Assembly: GCF_024166365.1 (NCBI RefSeq)
Contig: NC_064830.1
Span: 93,922,968-93,986,967, forward strand
Source of the DNA: Elephas maximus indicus
Taxonomy: Eukaryota > Chordata > Mammalia > Proboscidea > Elephantidae
DNA length: 64,000 nt
Reading direction: 5' to 3'
Positions 47,201-62,100 of the stretch are shown piece after piece. A program made the translations under genes and the position numbers. Under the pieces are notes generated by a model. The model had not been told where the DNA came from. It did not search any database and worked only from the letters and a program-made list of their open reading frames with translations. The stretch's first letter is position 1. Each line of letters opens with the position of its first letter.

Positions 47201-47773
47201 CCTGTGGAGCTGGAGCCAGACGTGGGCAGGCCGGGGCAGCCAGGCCACGGTAGCAGTCGTTGTCCTGGCTTGGCTGCAGTGGTCACCCACCGAGTTGGCC
47301 TATTTCTCGCTCAGCACCTGTCCTGGTAAGCCACCCTGCCCTGCCTCACCCTCCACCTCTTGGCACTCTGACCCACCCCCACCCCACCTTAGGCATCAGT
47401 CTGTCCTGGCAGGTGAGGGGATTGTGCTCTGTGGGGACGAGGAGGGCAACGTGTGGATCTACAACGTCCAGCATCTCCTAAATCAGAAGACCCCGCTGCC
47501 GGCAGCCCCGCAGGCCCCCACACAGGTACTGCCCAGCTCTCCGCCCCCACCTGTGCTCCAGGCTGGCTCAGCAGCAGGGGCCTGGCCTCTGGGAAGCCAG
47601 GAGCCCAGCCTCTCTCTGCCTCTTCCCACTAGATCCTCAAGTGGCCTCAGCCCTGGGCCCTCGGACAGACGGTGACCAAAACCATGGTGAACACAGTGGT
47701 GGCAAACCCCACCTTTACCTACCTCACCGCCCTAACGGACTCCAACATCGTAGCCATCTGGAAGAGGCAGTAG
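41275..47773 (+). CDS. LRWD1: LRWD1 (ORCA), leucine-rich repeat and WD repeat protein (fifteen coding exons)
   Basis: Coding exons: 41275-41354, 41937-42171, 42264-42380, 42863-43003, 43207-43311, 43527-43649, 43725-43839, 44051-44160, 44355-44562, 45030-45102, 45198-45338, 46938-47029, 47170-47325, 47413-47525 and 47633-47773 (TAG). Phases agree throughout and sum to 649 aa, against 647 in human. The start MGPLSTRLLMQRGRPKSDRL is the family's. Leucine-rich repeats cover about residues 28-125 (LQELDLSNNQLDTLPANLGL). A linker follows, then WD40 repeats from about residue 275 (TASYDKRIILWDIG) to the end (LTALTDSNIVAIWKRQ). The protein stabilises the origin recognition complex on chromatin and binds repressive histone marks in heterochromatin. 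Exon 7-8 joining gives a few extra residues (GHSED) relative to human. No break was seen. Confidence 0.98.
45650..46180 (-). repeat. L2 LINE, antisense
   Basis: Reverse-complement L2 phrases on the plus strand, such as 'agtcaggagacaggcattca' and a stretch near 46090 like 'gtttgaattttaagtgcag'. Ends are approximate. Confidence 0.6.
46250..46890 (+). repeat. L2 LINE 3' end, sense
   Basis: The typical L2 3' order is seen: Pro/Leu-coding pyrimidine-rich sequence, 'agaaccttccctgatcacca' and a terminal 'caggtatttgaatgaatgga'. Confidence 0.65.
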
Positions 47774-47878
47774 CTGCCAGCAGTGTGGGGAGGAGCACTG
47801 CCTCTCAGAGTACCAGGGACACAACCTGCTCAGCCTTGGGGCTAATGACTGGGGTCTTTTTGTCAGTGAATATTTTTT

Positions 47879-47884
47879 ATTAAA
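47879..47884 (+). terminator. LRWD1: Poly(A) signal of LRWD1 (ATTAAA)
   Basis: ATTAAA lies 106 bases after the stop codon, followed by a T/G-containing stretch. It is the only good hexamer nearby. Confidence 0.8.
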
Positions 47885-48279
47885 CTCTGTACTATCAAAG
47901 AGAAGTCTGTGGAGCACTGTTCGCAGCTCTGTGGACCCCACCGTGTGCTCAGGGGTGCTGAGGGTCTAGAGCAGAGAGCTGTGGAGGTACACAGTCCCCT
48001 TCTGCTACAAAACTGCCCCTCCCCAGCAGTACCCCCAAGTTCCCACTTTTTGGCCCAGAATGAGTTTGTTCCTGCCAACCTGTCAAACAGAAGCCAGGGT
48101 CTGCCTCTTATCTCTCTGGGCTAACCCAGCCATTGAAGTGTGGCGCGTGAGTGGCTTTGAAACAGGTCATGCAGGTGACCTCCATCAAGCCTGAGACCAT
48201 TTGCTTATGAAGCCATCTTTGCTTAAGACAGTGAGACCCAGCCAACAGCAGCCCACAACGAGGTCTCTTTTTGCCATAC

Positions 48280-48285
48280 TTTATT
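48280..48285 (-). terminator. POLR2J: Poly(A) signal of POLR2J (AATAAA)
   Basis: The plus strand tttatt gives AATAAA on the minus strand, 180 bases past the POLR2J stop. It faces the LRWD1 signal about 400 bases away. Confidence 0.85.
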
Positions 48286-48465
48286 AGGAATATAAGAATA
48301 ACCTATGTACAGGAGATAAAAGTGTCAGAGGTGAGGGGCTCATGGGATAGCTTTACAAGGAGGGTCACAGCTGAGAGAAGCTTCTCTTCTGCTTGGTACC
48401 CAGAGAGAAGTGTCCAGGGTAGGGAGGAGCTGGACTCCCAGCTCAGCAAGTTTCCTTCCAATCCA

Positions 48466-51567
<3,102 letters not shown>

Positions 51568-52147
51568 CTTAACGCCACAGTCCCGCCACCACCGAAGCCC
51601 CACAACACAACCTCTCCCAGCACAGCGTCTGCTTCCAGGTGATGTCGGCGGCGCCAAAGCCGAGCGCGGAGTCGGAGCGACTCATCGCCCCCTACCGGAC
51701 CGGAGGACCTTGCGCAGACGCGAGAGTTGCCGGAGGCCGGGCGGGGGGCGTAGTGAGGCCGGAACCCGGCTGGTCGCTGTGCGCATGCGTGAGTCTGGAA
51801 GGTACATTTGACCTGCTTACAGGTGGGTTCGCTGTGGCGAATGCTCCGGTTCCGGCCCCTAGGGACTGGTATTACTGAAACAGCCTCGTCCAGGCTAAGC
51901 GGGTACCTCCGAGCCGGAACCCCTTCCCTTCCCCCTACTTCTTGATCCCTGTATGGAAATATGTCCTTGGAGTACCCAGCAAGAGGCGTTTGGAGAATGG
52001 GGTAATAATGCCCATGGGGTAGTGGACAGGTGTGGCCAGCAGCAAGTGGCGGGGAGGGGAGCTGAAGGAGCCCCATGGGCATCTATCCTTTGAGCCAGAC
52101 CGTTGTGTATGAATGAGCCCCCTGTCAAGGCTGGCTGGGCAGACTGG

Positions 52148-52247
52148 TAGGTTGTCACTGGCTTACAAAGTTTGGACTTAGTGAGCTCTTTGTTAGGCTA
52201 GGTTGTCACTGGCTTACAAAGTTTGGACTTAGTGAGCTCTTTGTTAG
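52148..52247. repeat. Perfect tandem duplication, 51-base period
   Basis: The 49-base sequence starting 'taggttgtcactggcttaca' at 52148-52196 recurs without a change at 52199-52247. The spacer is 'gc'. Confidence 0.98.
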
Positions 52248-53066
52248 CAGGGACAGTTGGGTGAGGGCTGGGAGTTGGGGGTGTGGCCGGGGGGGTGAGG
52301 AGGCAGGTGTATACAGGCATGAGAGAGCAGTTCGGTGGGATAAGTGTATCATACCCTGTATTGATTGGTTGGACTTTGAGAGACTACAGCCCAGTATGAA
52401 AGCCCAGCGTGAGTTGTTTGAAACATTCTGAGGTCTCAGATTAGCTGCTGGAGTCCTAACAGCTTCACTCTTTGTCCACGGCAGGGCAGCAGCCGTCGAG
52501 CCCCCAAGGAAATCTGGAGCTTCCACCACCACTCTTTCTAGGAAGGGCTGTTTCCTACTTGAACCCTTGAGCCATGGAGTGAGGAAATGTCACTCCTCTG
52601 GAGGCCCACACAGAACCTTGATCCTCCAGGATCAGGTGGGTGAGGCCTTGTTCTAACTGGTGAGGAACTGAGGGCAAGGAGGGTCATGATTCTCTGAGGT
52701 TGTAATTCCTACTCCTTTTCGTCCTCCTGGAAAAGATTGGGCCCTGGATGCTGTTATTGCCAGTACTGCAGGGGCCTGGAGCTGATGAGGCTGGCTGCCA
52801 TTACTGGGTGATGGGCAGGGTGGGGAGAGGATTTTTACCCAGCAGGGGCTTCACCCTCCCTGCAACAGTGGAAGTTTTTCCTCTCTTAGGGGGTGCTGGT
52901 GACATTTGCCCTTTTGACTCCTTGACCATGAGATTCTGGGCTCCAAAAGTTGTCAACCCCCTGAAGTCTCCAGTGGCTCCATGTTGGCATGCCCCAAGAG
53001 GAGGCCAAGTGACCATTCCCAACCTCTCATGAAACTGAGAGAGATAAGCCTGCCTGGCACAACTGT

Positions 53067-53222
53067 GGAAACCCTGGTGGCATAGTGGTTAAGTGCTACC
53101 ACTGCTAGCCAAAAGGGGGGCAGTTGAAACCCACCAGGCATCCCTTGGAAACTCCATGGGGCAGCTCTACGCTGTCCTATAGGGTCGCTGTGAGTCGGAA
53201 TTGACTTGACAGCAATGGGTCA
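53067..53222 (+). repeat. AfroSINE, short form, sense, with target duplication
   Basis: It runs from 'ggaaaccctggtggcatagt' to 'ttgacttgacagcaatgggt'. 'gcacaactgt' flanks it at 53057-53066 and 53223-53232. Confidence 0.95.
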
Positions 53223-53279
53223 GCACAACTGTGTGCAGCTGAAATCCAGGCTTCTACTGTTGCAGAATAGGGGCCTTAG

Positions 53280-53450
53280 TTCTCCAGGACTAACTGAAAG
53301 GACAACAGTTCGAACCCAGCACCTACCCCATGGCCTCCTGCTTTGTAAAGATTTACAGCTTTGGAAACCCTATGAGTGGCTGGTGGATTAGAACTGCTGA
53401 CCTTTTGGTTAGCAGCCTGAGCTCTTAACCACTGTGCCACTAGGACTCCA
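53280..53450. repeat. Two AfroSINE fragments joined head to head in opposite orientations
   Basis: 53280-53374 resembles a sense long-form fragment ('gacaacagttcgaacccagc', 'taaagatttacagctttgga'). It changes at 'ccctatg' into an antisense head, 'gtggattagaactgctgacc' to 'ctgtgccactaggactcc'. Confidence 0.75.
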
Positions 53451-54212
53451 CTCTCTGCATTAGGCCTCAGTAGACCCTAGGGTTCATACTTTTGAGCGTT
53501 AGGTCCTCGAATCCTGAGAACATGCAAATCAATGAGAGTTTTTGTGAGGCCCTAATAGAGAATCAGGTGTTGGAGATGGTGGGGGACGGGTAGGCTCAGC
53601 CACCCCGGGGAAGGGGGAGGGGAGAAGTCTTGTCCTGCAAAAAAAGTTCGGAAGGCCCATAGGATGGTAGTATTCAGGCGATAAGCCCTTGGTGGGCTGG
53701 TTGTTGAGTGATACGGGCAGGCAAAAAGGTAGACATCACCCCAAAAACCACGGGGTAGAAGGTAGGGGCTAGCCCCTCCTTGCTTCATTTCCCCTCTGCC
53801 TTTCTATGTCATCCCTGGAAGAACCCAGAAGGGAACCTACCCCACTGGCCCTGTTCCAGAGCCTGGCAGGTCAGCCAGGTTAGGAGTCCTGCTTGCAACC
53901 TGTGCCCTTGGAGGCTGTCTTAGGCCTGGGATTCATGGGCCAGGCTCTGAGATAAGCTGTCTTGTTAATTATGTTGCAGCGTACTGGTACCTAGAGATGG
54001 GGATGAGGGCAGCGACAGGAAGGCTGATGGGAGCCTTGCTTTGGCCCAGTGTGTATGTATATGTGACATAAGCAAGCAGGGCTTGATCCCCTTCGGGCCT
54101 GGACTCTCCGGGTTCAGAGTGCAGAGGTGCCTGGGACGTTCCTTCCGAAGACCCTGGACCTCACTTGCTGAAGGTTTGCAGTCGATAGGTCTTTGGTAGG
54201 ACCTGGGCACAC

Positions 54213-54436
54213 ACACTTCTCAAACTTTTTATTATGGAAGAATGTCAAAGATACATGAAGGTAGATTGTATAATATGATGAACCCCCATGCACCTACCAC
54301 CCACTCCAATAATTATCAACTTATGGCCAGTCTTGTCTCATCTCCATCTCCACCCACTTCCCAGCCCCGGCCTCTAGGTTATTTTGAAGTTAAATCTCAG
54401 AGTCCCATCATTTTATCCATAAATATTTCAGTAAGA
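54213..54436 (-). repeat. L1M LINE 3' end, antisense (outer element of a nest)
   Basis: 'ttctcaaactttttattatg', 'atgatgaacccccatgcacc' and 'ccataaatatttcagtaaga' are reverse-complement L1M 3' sequence. The element resumes at 54845-54953 and again at 57234-57300, after two insertions. Confidence 0.8.
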
Positions 54437-54844
54437 GATGTTGTTAGTTGCATCATGGTGACCCACGGACAACAGAACAAAACATTGCCCAGTCCTGTGC
54501 CATCTCCATGATTATTGGTATACTTGAATCCATTTTTGCAGCCACTGTGTATTTTGAGTGCCTTCCAACCCAGGGGGCTCATCTTTCAGAACTACAATGG
54601 ATAATATTCTGTCATGACCCATAGCATTTTCACTGGCTAATTTTCAGAAGCAGATCGCCCGGCCTTTCTTCCTAGTCTATCTTAGTCTGGAAGCTCTGCT
54701 GAAACCTGTCCACTATGGGTGACCCTGCTGGTATTTGAAATACCAGGGGCATAGCTTCCAGCATCACAGCAACAGGCAAGCCACCACAATGTGATAAACT
54801 GACAGACGGGTGGTGGTTCTAAAAGATAAAGACTCTTAACCACA
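54437..54844 (-). repeat. AfroSINE-like long composite element, antisense
   Basis: The first part matches the tail and middle of the long AfroSINE form and the RTE fragment at 8675-8800 ('aacattgcccagtcctgtgc', 'cagatcgcccggcctttctt'). The second half ('ctgctgaaacctgtccacta' through 'ggcaagccaccacaatgtga') has no match to other copies in this window. Confidence 0.5.
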
Positions 54845-54953
54845 TAACCACAATATCTTATCACACCTTTAAAAAACCAACAGTTTCTTCATATCGTTGT
54901 ATAGTCGGCCATTGTCCAAATTTCTAATTGTCTCATAAAAATGTGATTTCTCA

Positions 54954-57216
54954 GGGAAAGAACCCCCGGATAAGCAAAGCATTACTGAAAAAGAAGAAGA
55001 AAGTGGGAGGCCTCACTCTACCTGATTTCAGAACCTATTATACAGCTACAGTAGTCAAAACAGCCTGGTACTGGTACAACAACAGGCACATAGACCAATG
55101 GAACAGAATTGAGAACCCAGATATAAATCCATCCACGTATGAGCAGCTGATATTTGACAAAGGACCAGTGTCAGTCAATTGGGGAAATGATAGTCTTTTT
55201 AACAAATGGTGCTGGCATAACTGGATATCCATTTGCAAAAGAATGAAACAGGACCCATACCTCACACCATGCACAAAAACTAACTCCAAGTGGATCAAAG
55301 ACCTAAACATAAAGACTAAAACGATAAAGATCATGGAAGAAAAAATAGGATCAACCCTAGGAGCCCTAATACAGGGCATAAACAGAATACAAAACATTAC
55401 CAAAAATGATGAAGAGAAACCAGATAACTGGGAGCTCCTAAAAATCAAACACCTATGCTCATCTAAAGACTTCACCAAAAGAGTAAAAAGACCACCTACA
55501 GACTGGGAAAGAATATTCAGCTATGACATCTCAGACCAGTGCCTGATCTCTAAAATCTACATTCTGTCAAAACTCAACCACAAAAAGACAAACAACCCAA
55601 TCAAGAAGTGGGCAAAGGATATGAACACACATTTCACTAAAGAAGATATTCAGGCAGCCAACAGATACATGAGAAAATGCTCCCGATCATTAGCCATTAG
55701 AGAAATGCAAATTAAAACTACGATGAGATTCCATCTCACACCAACTAGACTGGCATTCATCCAAAAAACACAAAATAATAAATGTTGGAGAGGCTGCGGA
55801 GAGATCGGAACTCTCATACACTGCTGGTGGGATTGTAAAATGGTACAACTACTTTGGAAATCCATCTGGCGTTGTCTTAAACAGTTAGAAATAGAACTAC
55901 CATACAACCCAGAAATCCCACTCCTCGGAATATACCCTAGAGATACAAGAGCCTTCACACAAACAGATATATGCACACCCATGTTTATTGCAGCTCTGTT
56001 TACAATAGCAAAAAGCTGGAAGCAACCAAGATGTCCGTCAACGGATGAATGGGTAAATAAATTGTGGTATATTCACACAATGGAATACTACGCATCGATA
56101 AAGAACAGTGACGAATCTGTGAAACATTTCATAACATGGAGGAATCTGGAAGGCATTATGCTGAGCGAAATGAGTCAGTTGCAAAAGGACAAATATTGTA
56201 TAAGACCACTATTATAAGATCTTGAGAAATAGAAAAAACGGAGAAGAACACATACTTTTGTGGTTAAAAGGGGGGAGGGAGGGAGGGAGGGAGAGGGCTT
56301 TTTATTGATCAATCTGTAGATAAGAACTGCTTTGGGTGAAGGGAAAGACAACACTCAATACAAGGAAGGTCAGCCTAATTGGACTGGACTAAAAGCAAAG
56401 AGGTTTCCGGGATAAAATGAAAGCTTCAAAGGTCAGCGGAGCAGGGGCCGGGGTCTGGGGAACTTGGTTTGAGGGGACTTCTAAGTCAATGGGCAAAATA
56501 ATTCTATTATGAAAACATTCTGCATCCCACTTTGAATTGTGGCGCCTGGGGTCCTAAATGCCAACAAGCGGCCATCTAAGATACATCAATTGGTCTCAAC
56601 CCACCTGGAGCAAAGCCAAAGGAAGAACACCAAGGTCACACGACAACTAAGAACCCAAGAGACAGAAAGGGCCACATGAACCAGAGACCTACATTATCCT
56701 GAGACCAGAAGAACTAGTTGGTGCCCGGCCACAATCGATGTCTGCCCTGTCAGGGAGCACAACAGACAACTCCTGAGGGAGCAGGAGACCAATGGGATAC
56801 AGACCCCAAATTCTCATGAAAAGAACATACCTAATGGTATGACTGCGACTAGAGGAATCCCAGAGACAATGCTCCCCAGAACTTCTGATGGCACAGGACA
56901 GGAACCATCCCCGAAGACAAATCATCAGGCATGAAAAGGACTGGTCAGTGGGGGGGAGAGAGATGCTGATGAAGAGTGAGCTAATTAAATCAGGTGGACA
57001 CTGGAGAGTGTGTTGGCAACTCTTGACTGGAGGGGGGATGGGAAGATAGAGAGAGAGGGAAGATGGCAAAATTGGCACGAAACGAGAGACTGAAAGGGCT
57101 GACTCAATAGGGGGAGAGCAAGTGGGAGAAGGGAGTAAGATGTATGTAAACCTACATGTGACAGACTGATTGGAATGGTAAATGTTCACTTGAAGCTTAA
57201 TAAAAATTAATTTAAA
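54954..57216 (+). repeat. Young L1 LINE, 5'-truncated, with intact ORF2 C-terminus and 3' UTR
   Basis: An open frame runs from the truncation point to TAA at 56215-56217, about 420 codons of ORF2: KVGGLTLPDFRTYYTATVVK, the C-terminal domain, then the zinc-knuckle-like CWRGCGEIGTLIHCWWDC. The 3' UTR with a (GGGA)n tract at 56271-56293 ends in AATAAAAATTAATTT and an A-run. A perfect 17-base target duplication of the form 'aaaaatgtgatttctca' flanks it (54937-54953 and ending 57233). The endonuclease, most of the reverse transcriptase and ORF1 are missing, so it is not mobile. Lack of decay indicates a recent insertion. Confidence 0.97.
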
Positions 57217-58654
57217 AAAAATGTGATTTCTCAATCTTTTGTTTTTATTACATTCGATTGTTTAAGCTCTTAATCTCTTCTAATTTAAGGGTCCTCCTTC
57301 CTCCTCACAATTGGAATGTGATTTTAAACAACCCATCCTACTCTGAGTCAGATGCGTAGTTCAAAACCCAAGTCCTCCATGTGTTCTAGCTGTGGGGCCC
57401 CAGGCATATTACCATCTTGCCTTGTTTTCCTGGTAGCTGAAGAGTAGAGAGGATGATGGGATTGTGGGGAGGAAGAAGTGAGTGGCAGCAGGTGAAGGGT
57501 CAGCGCAGTGCCCACCCCGGAGCATGCTCACTGTGAGTCAGCAGCTGTTACTGAGTCTGAGGCCTCCCATGTCTCCCCACATTAGTCCACTTTGCGGCTG
57601 GTGAGCACTGGGCCAGGGTTGGGCGGGAGGAGCCAGGGAAGGAAAGAGGTCTGTTGAGCCCTATCTGGTCTCGAGCCTGATCTCCCGAGGTACAGAGGCC
57701 CTGCCTGCCCCAGTACCCTGGCTGCTAACGGCAGCAGCATGTGGCACCTCCAGCAGGACAGCCATGGGAGCTAGTACCACCCACAGCTTGGGTGTCCAGC
57801 CACCCTGGGACCCCCCTTCAGCTCTGCAAGCCAGTGGCCATCATCACTGTCCCACAGAGGTGGGGACCCCTCTTAGGCAAGGTGTAGGGCTTGATGGGAG
57901 GCCCCACAAGAGGGTGAAGTTGTGGGGCCTCAGAGGGGACTGACCAAGGACAGGCAGCCAGGCTCCCTGGATGCTGGGACTCCACCCCCAGGGCCCTTGG
58001 CCCCTGAGAGGTGGGAGTGGATTCACGCTAGGCCAACAGAACCAGCCTGGGACCTCTGGTGGTAAGGGCTTCAGACGAACCCCCTGGGGCCAGGAGTAGG
58101 CTGGGGCCAGGAGTGGGCTGGGCCAGGGTGAACCTTTGGAGTCTGGTGTCAGACAGCAAAAGAGGCAACGGCGCAGCCAAGGCAGAGGCTGGAAGCCTTG
58201 TGTGGGAGGGAGCTCTGGGTCTTCTCTCCAACAGCCAAGTCACTGTGGCCACTCAGCCTGTGGGGACCTGAACGAGGGCAGGATGGTGTGCCTGGGAGAA
58301 GAAGGGACCACCGCCAGGGCCAGGCCACAGCTCAGGATTCAAGTCCTAAACTCAGTCTTGCTGTGCAGTTCAGGGGCGCCCTGGGCAAAGGGGCCCTGGC
58401 TTGTTTGGGGCTGCAAGGAGACTCGTCCAGCTCTGTGGTCTGTGGGGATGGGAGTAGGGGGACCCAGGGATGTGGTGGGAGCAGCAGCAGGGAGGAGAAA
58501 AGAGCCTCTCTGGGGGAGCGGGAAGCAGAGAAGGACGATGGGGACTGCACAGAGGCTATGACGGTGGTTCCAGTCCTTGTTCATCCTCACCGGCAGCTGC
58601 TGGGTCCTCCTGGGCCCTCTCTCTCCCCTGACCACATTGCAAGACCCCAGAGCC

Positions 58655-59181
58655 AAAGCAGTCACAGCAGGTTTATTGTCAGCCACAGAGCACCGTGGTG
58701 CTCCTCCCAACTCACGAGTGTAATGGGTGGGTAAGGGCCAGGAGCGAGGGGGCACTGAGGCTCGAGGGTGGTCTCCTGGGCCCCAGGAGACTAAATCTCA
58801 TGAGTGGGGGTGTGGGGTGTAGGGGAGGGTATCCTCTCCCAACCTGGGCTCACAGAGCCTCAGCCCCGATTCCCTAGGTGTGCTTCTGCTGGGTCTGTCC
58901 CGGGCAGAAGCGAAAGCCCCTCAGGAGTCTGGGCTAGTGGCAGGGGTGCAAGGGCTGCAGGGAGTGGCCCGGCTTCACAGACAGCAGGGGCCCTAAATCC
59001 CCAGGAGACTTCAGGTCGGTGATAATGGCCCAAAGCCTTGCCCATTCTGGACTTCTGGATCTCCCTACCCCCTCCGTCCAAGAGACCCCCAGCCCGGCAC
59101 CCTAGTGAGGGGGCTGGGGTGAAGGGCTGAAAGCGTGCAGGTCTCCCAGCATCTGGCAGTGTGGCAAGGGTGCCATGGGCC
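58655..59181 (-). other. RASA4: RASA4 3' UTR
   Basis: This follows the RASA4 stop on the minus strand. AATAAA (plus-strand tttatt at 58672-58677) is a good poly(A) signal, placing cleavage near 58655. Coding for another gene is not seen here. Confidence 0.75.
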
Positions 59182-62100
59182 TCACGTCTGCAGCTCCAGA
59201 AGGTTTCTGTGCTCCGAGGGTGGGGCGGCAGCAGGGCTGACGCTGTGGGCCTTCTTGAGGTCCTGCAGCACCTGGAACAGCTGGGCGAGTCCGTCCTCAG
59301 GGGCTGGGGAGCAGACAGCTGTGAGGGTAGAGCAGGTAGGGCCTCTCACCTGCCAGAGCCTGTCCCAGATGTGGGAGGGCCCCTGGGTGTGGGCCTGAGG
59401 AGCCCTGTGGGTACAGGTCCTGGCCTCTACCCACCAAAAGGGGCTCGGGCCACCACGTGAGACCCAGGCAGGAGAGACCTACCTAGGCCAGGGCCTTCAA
59501 GCGCAGTGCCTGCCTCTGTGGCACCCCTCAGCTCCCAGTGCTTCTCCCTGTGGGCAAGGACAGAGTGAGGGGGAAGCTGGTGAGGGGGCCTCCTGAGTCT
59601 CTCAGACCTCGCTCCCTCCGCTGATTTCTCAGTCAGCATTTTCTAAGCTGTGCCAGGCACTGTTCTCTGTCCTGGGGCCAGAGCTGTGAATACCAGTCCT
59701 GCCTGCATGGAGCTCACAATCTAGTCAAGAGACAGGCAACAGACAAGAAAGCAGCACATATTTATGATTCAATGTGTAACACAGCTTCAGAAAACGGGGT
59801 CTGTGAAGTTCGAGAGTGATGGGGGAACGGGGGTGACTTTCACAGGGTGCTTGGGGACAGCCTCTTGGATAAGGTGGCACTTAAACAGAGACCTGAACCA
59901 GATAAGGGAATGAGCCATGTGAGCACCTGGGGGAAGGCCATTCAGGCAAGGACCACAGCATGTGCAAAGGCCCTGGAATGGGAACAAGCATGGCGAGGCT
60001 GAGAAACAGCAAGGTGGCAAGGGTAGCTGCAGCAAACCCGGCAAATAAAGGGGCTGGTGCTAGGAGAAGAGGCTGGAAGAGCGGCCAGGGACCAGGGCAC
60101 GGGAGGCCTTGAAGCCATGGCAGGAATTTGGGATTTTTATGATGGGAAACCATTAGAAGTTTTAAGCAGGGGAGCGATGTGATCTGCTTCTTGCTGTAGA
60201 AGATTTCTCTAGGAGCTGTGTGGTGAGCAGATCCTACAGAGGCTGGAGTGGAGGCAGGGAGACCCGATAGGAGGCTCCCGCGCAGTCCCGGCTGTAAATG
60301 GGAGAGCTCGGACTAGGGGAGCGGCAGTGGGGAGAAGAGAAATGGTCAGATTGGATTTATTCTGAAAGTGAAGCCAAGGGGACTTGCTGAGGGGTTGGAT
60401 ATGAGGGCTGGGGACAGTGAGTCAAAGAAAGGAACCAAAGACAAGTCCTAGGTCTGCAGCTCAGGCACCCAGGTGGGCAGTGGTGCTGTTTACCGCGAGG
60501 AGACTAGGGGAGGAAGAGGCCTGGAGGTGGTCGGGTGGGGGAAATGGAGAGCCCTATTGTCTCCAGTTAGGTTTGAGATAACGTTTGGACATCCAGGTGG
60601 AGATGCCAAGTAGGCAGCTGGACATTCGGAGCTCAGGGAGGAGAGAGGTGGAGTCCTCAGGGCATAGATGGGATTTAAAGGCGTGGGAAAGCCTGAGGAG
60701 GAGGAGCAGCCGCCACTGAGGAAGAAAACCACGAGAGTCTGGCAGGTCCTGCAAGCGGAGAGGATGTGTCTCGAGAGGGGGCTGCCAACTGTGTCCATTA
60801 CTGCTGATGGGCCAAGAACGAGGGGCACTGAGACGTGACCGCTAGACCTGGCAACACGGAGGTCACTGGTGGGGCCGTGAGCCTGTCCAGATTGGGTTTG
60901 AGAAAGCACGGAGGGTAAAGACAACTCTTTCCCAAGTTCTGCAATCAAGGGAGCAGGGACATGGAGCAATGTTTTCAGGGGAGTATGGGGTCGAGGGAGG
61001 GTTTCAAGTTTTAAGACGGGCGCTAGAGGGTTTCTGTCTGATGAAACGATCTAGGAGAGAAAGAAAAAACTGATGATGGAGAAGAGGAAGAGAGGCCACA
61101 CCAGGAGCGATGTCCCTGCACCAGGCAGCACTGCTTGACATCTGGGGTAAAAAATTTTAAATGGGGTAAAAAAAAAACCTGGTGGCCCAACGGTGTTTTT
61201 CTCCAGACTGGCCCGGGTGCAGGGAAGAAGTGGGGGGAGGATGGGGTTACCCAGAGACGAGGCTTACAAGGAAAAGGGATGAAGGGGGAATGTAAGAGGC
61301 CTTCCAGAGACGGGCCCTGGGATCTCCGCTGCTCAGGTGGGGAGTGGGGGCAGACGATGGGTGGGTGCGGTAGGCTGAAGAATCCCCAGCGTCTGTGAAT
61401 GTTACCTTCTAGAGCAAACAGGACTTCGCAGGTGTGATTAAGCTAAGGATCTTGCAATGGGGGAGAGTGGCCTGATTATCCAGGTGGGCCCTAAATGCAA
61501 TCACAAGGATCCTAATAAGAGGGAGGCAAGAAAGTCAAAGGAAGGAGGAGGCAATGTGATGATACAGAGACTGGAGTGATTCACTTCGAAGATGGAGGAA
61601 GGAGCCACAAACCCAGGAAAGCAGGCGGCCTCCAGAAGCTGAAAAAGGGAAGAAAATGGATTCTCCCCATAGAGCCTCCACAAGGAGCCATCCCGGCTGA
61701 CACCTTGAACTTAGCCCAGTGGGGTGGAAGGTCTGTTGGTGGTGGGCACCAGAGGAAGCAAGAGGGGAGGAGAGGAGGGCGCTGGAGTAGTTCTGAAGGC
61801 AGGGAGGCTCTCACGGCAGCAGGGCGCAGTGGTTAGGACCATGGGCACTGGACCCAGGTGGCCTGGGTATGAATTTTAGCTCTGCCGCTTATGAACTTAA
61901 CTGGGGACGATAATAGTACCTACCTGGCTCAGTGTTTGTGGATAGAGATGAGCTAATACATGAAATGAATTAAAGCAGAGGCTCACAAATGCTGAAGAGA
62001 AAGAAGAGGAATGCCAAGTGCCAGAGTGTGGCCATGGCACTGAAGGTCTAGGTGGGTGGACCCGTACGTCTCTGGAAGCATCCTCTCAGAGGACAGGGTG

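Larger units (their letters stand above)
51796..58654. other. Intergenic region between POLR2J and RASA4
   Basis: 51796-52147 and 52248-53066 have no feature I can name. A 49-base direct repeat lies at 52148-52247, AfroSINE pieces at 53067-53450, and nothing recognised at 53451-54212. 54213-57300 is a nest of LINE and SINE insertions. 57301-58654 is GC-rich with no gene I can support. Confidence 0.6.

Noticed and set aside
54954-56217. A 420-codon intact reading frame that might be a new gene.
   Set aside because: It is the ORF2 C-terminal part of a 5'-truncated young L1 with target duplication and A-tail.
57301-58654. Possible extra POLR2J or RASA4 copy between the two genes, as in humans.
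   Set aside because: No segment resembling exons of either gene was found on either strand in this interval.
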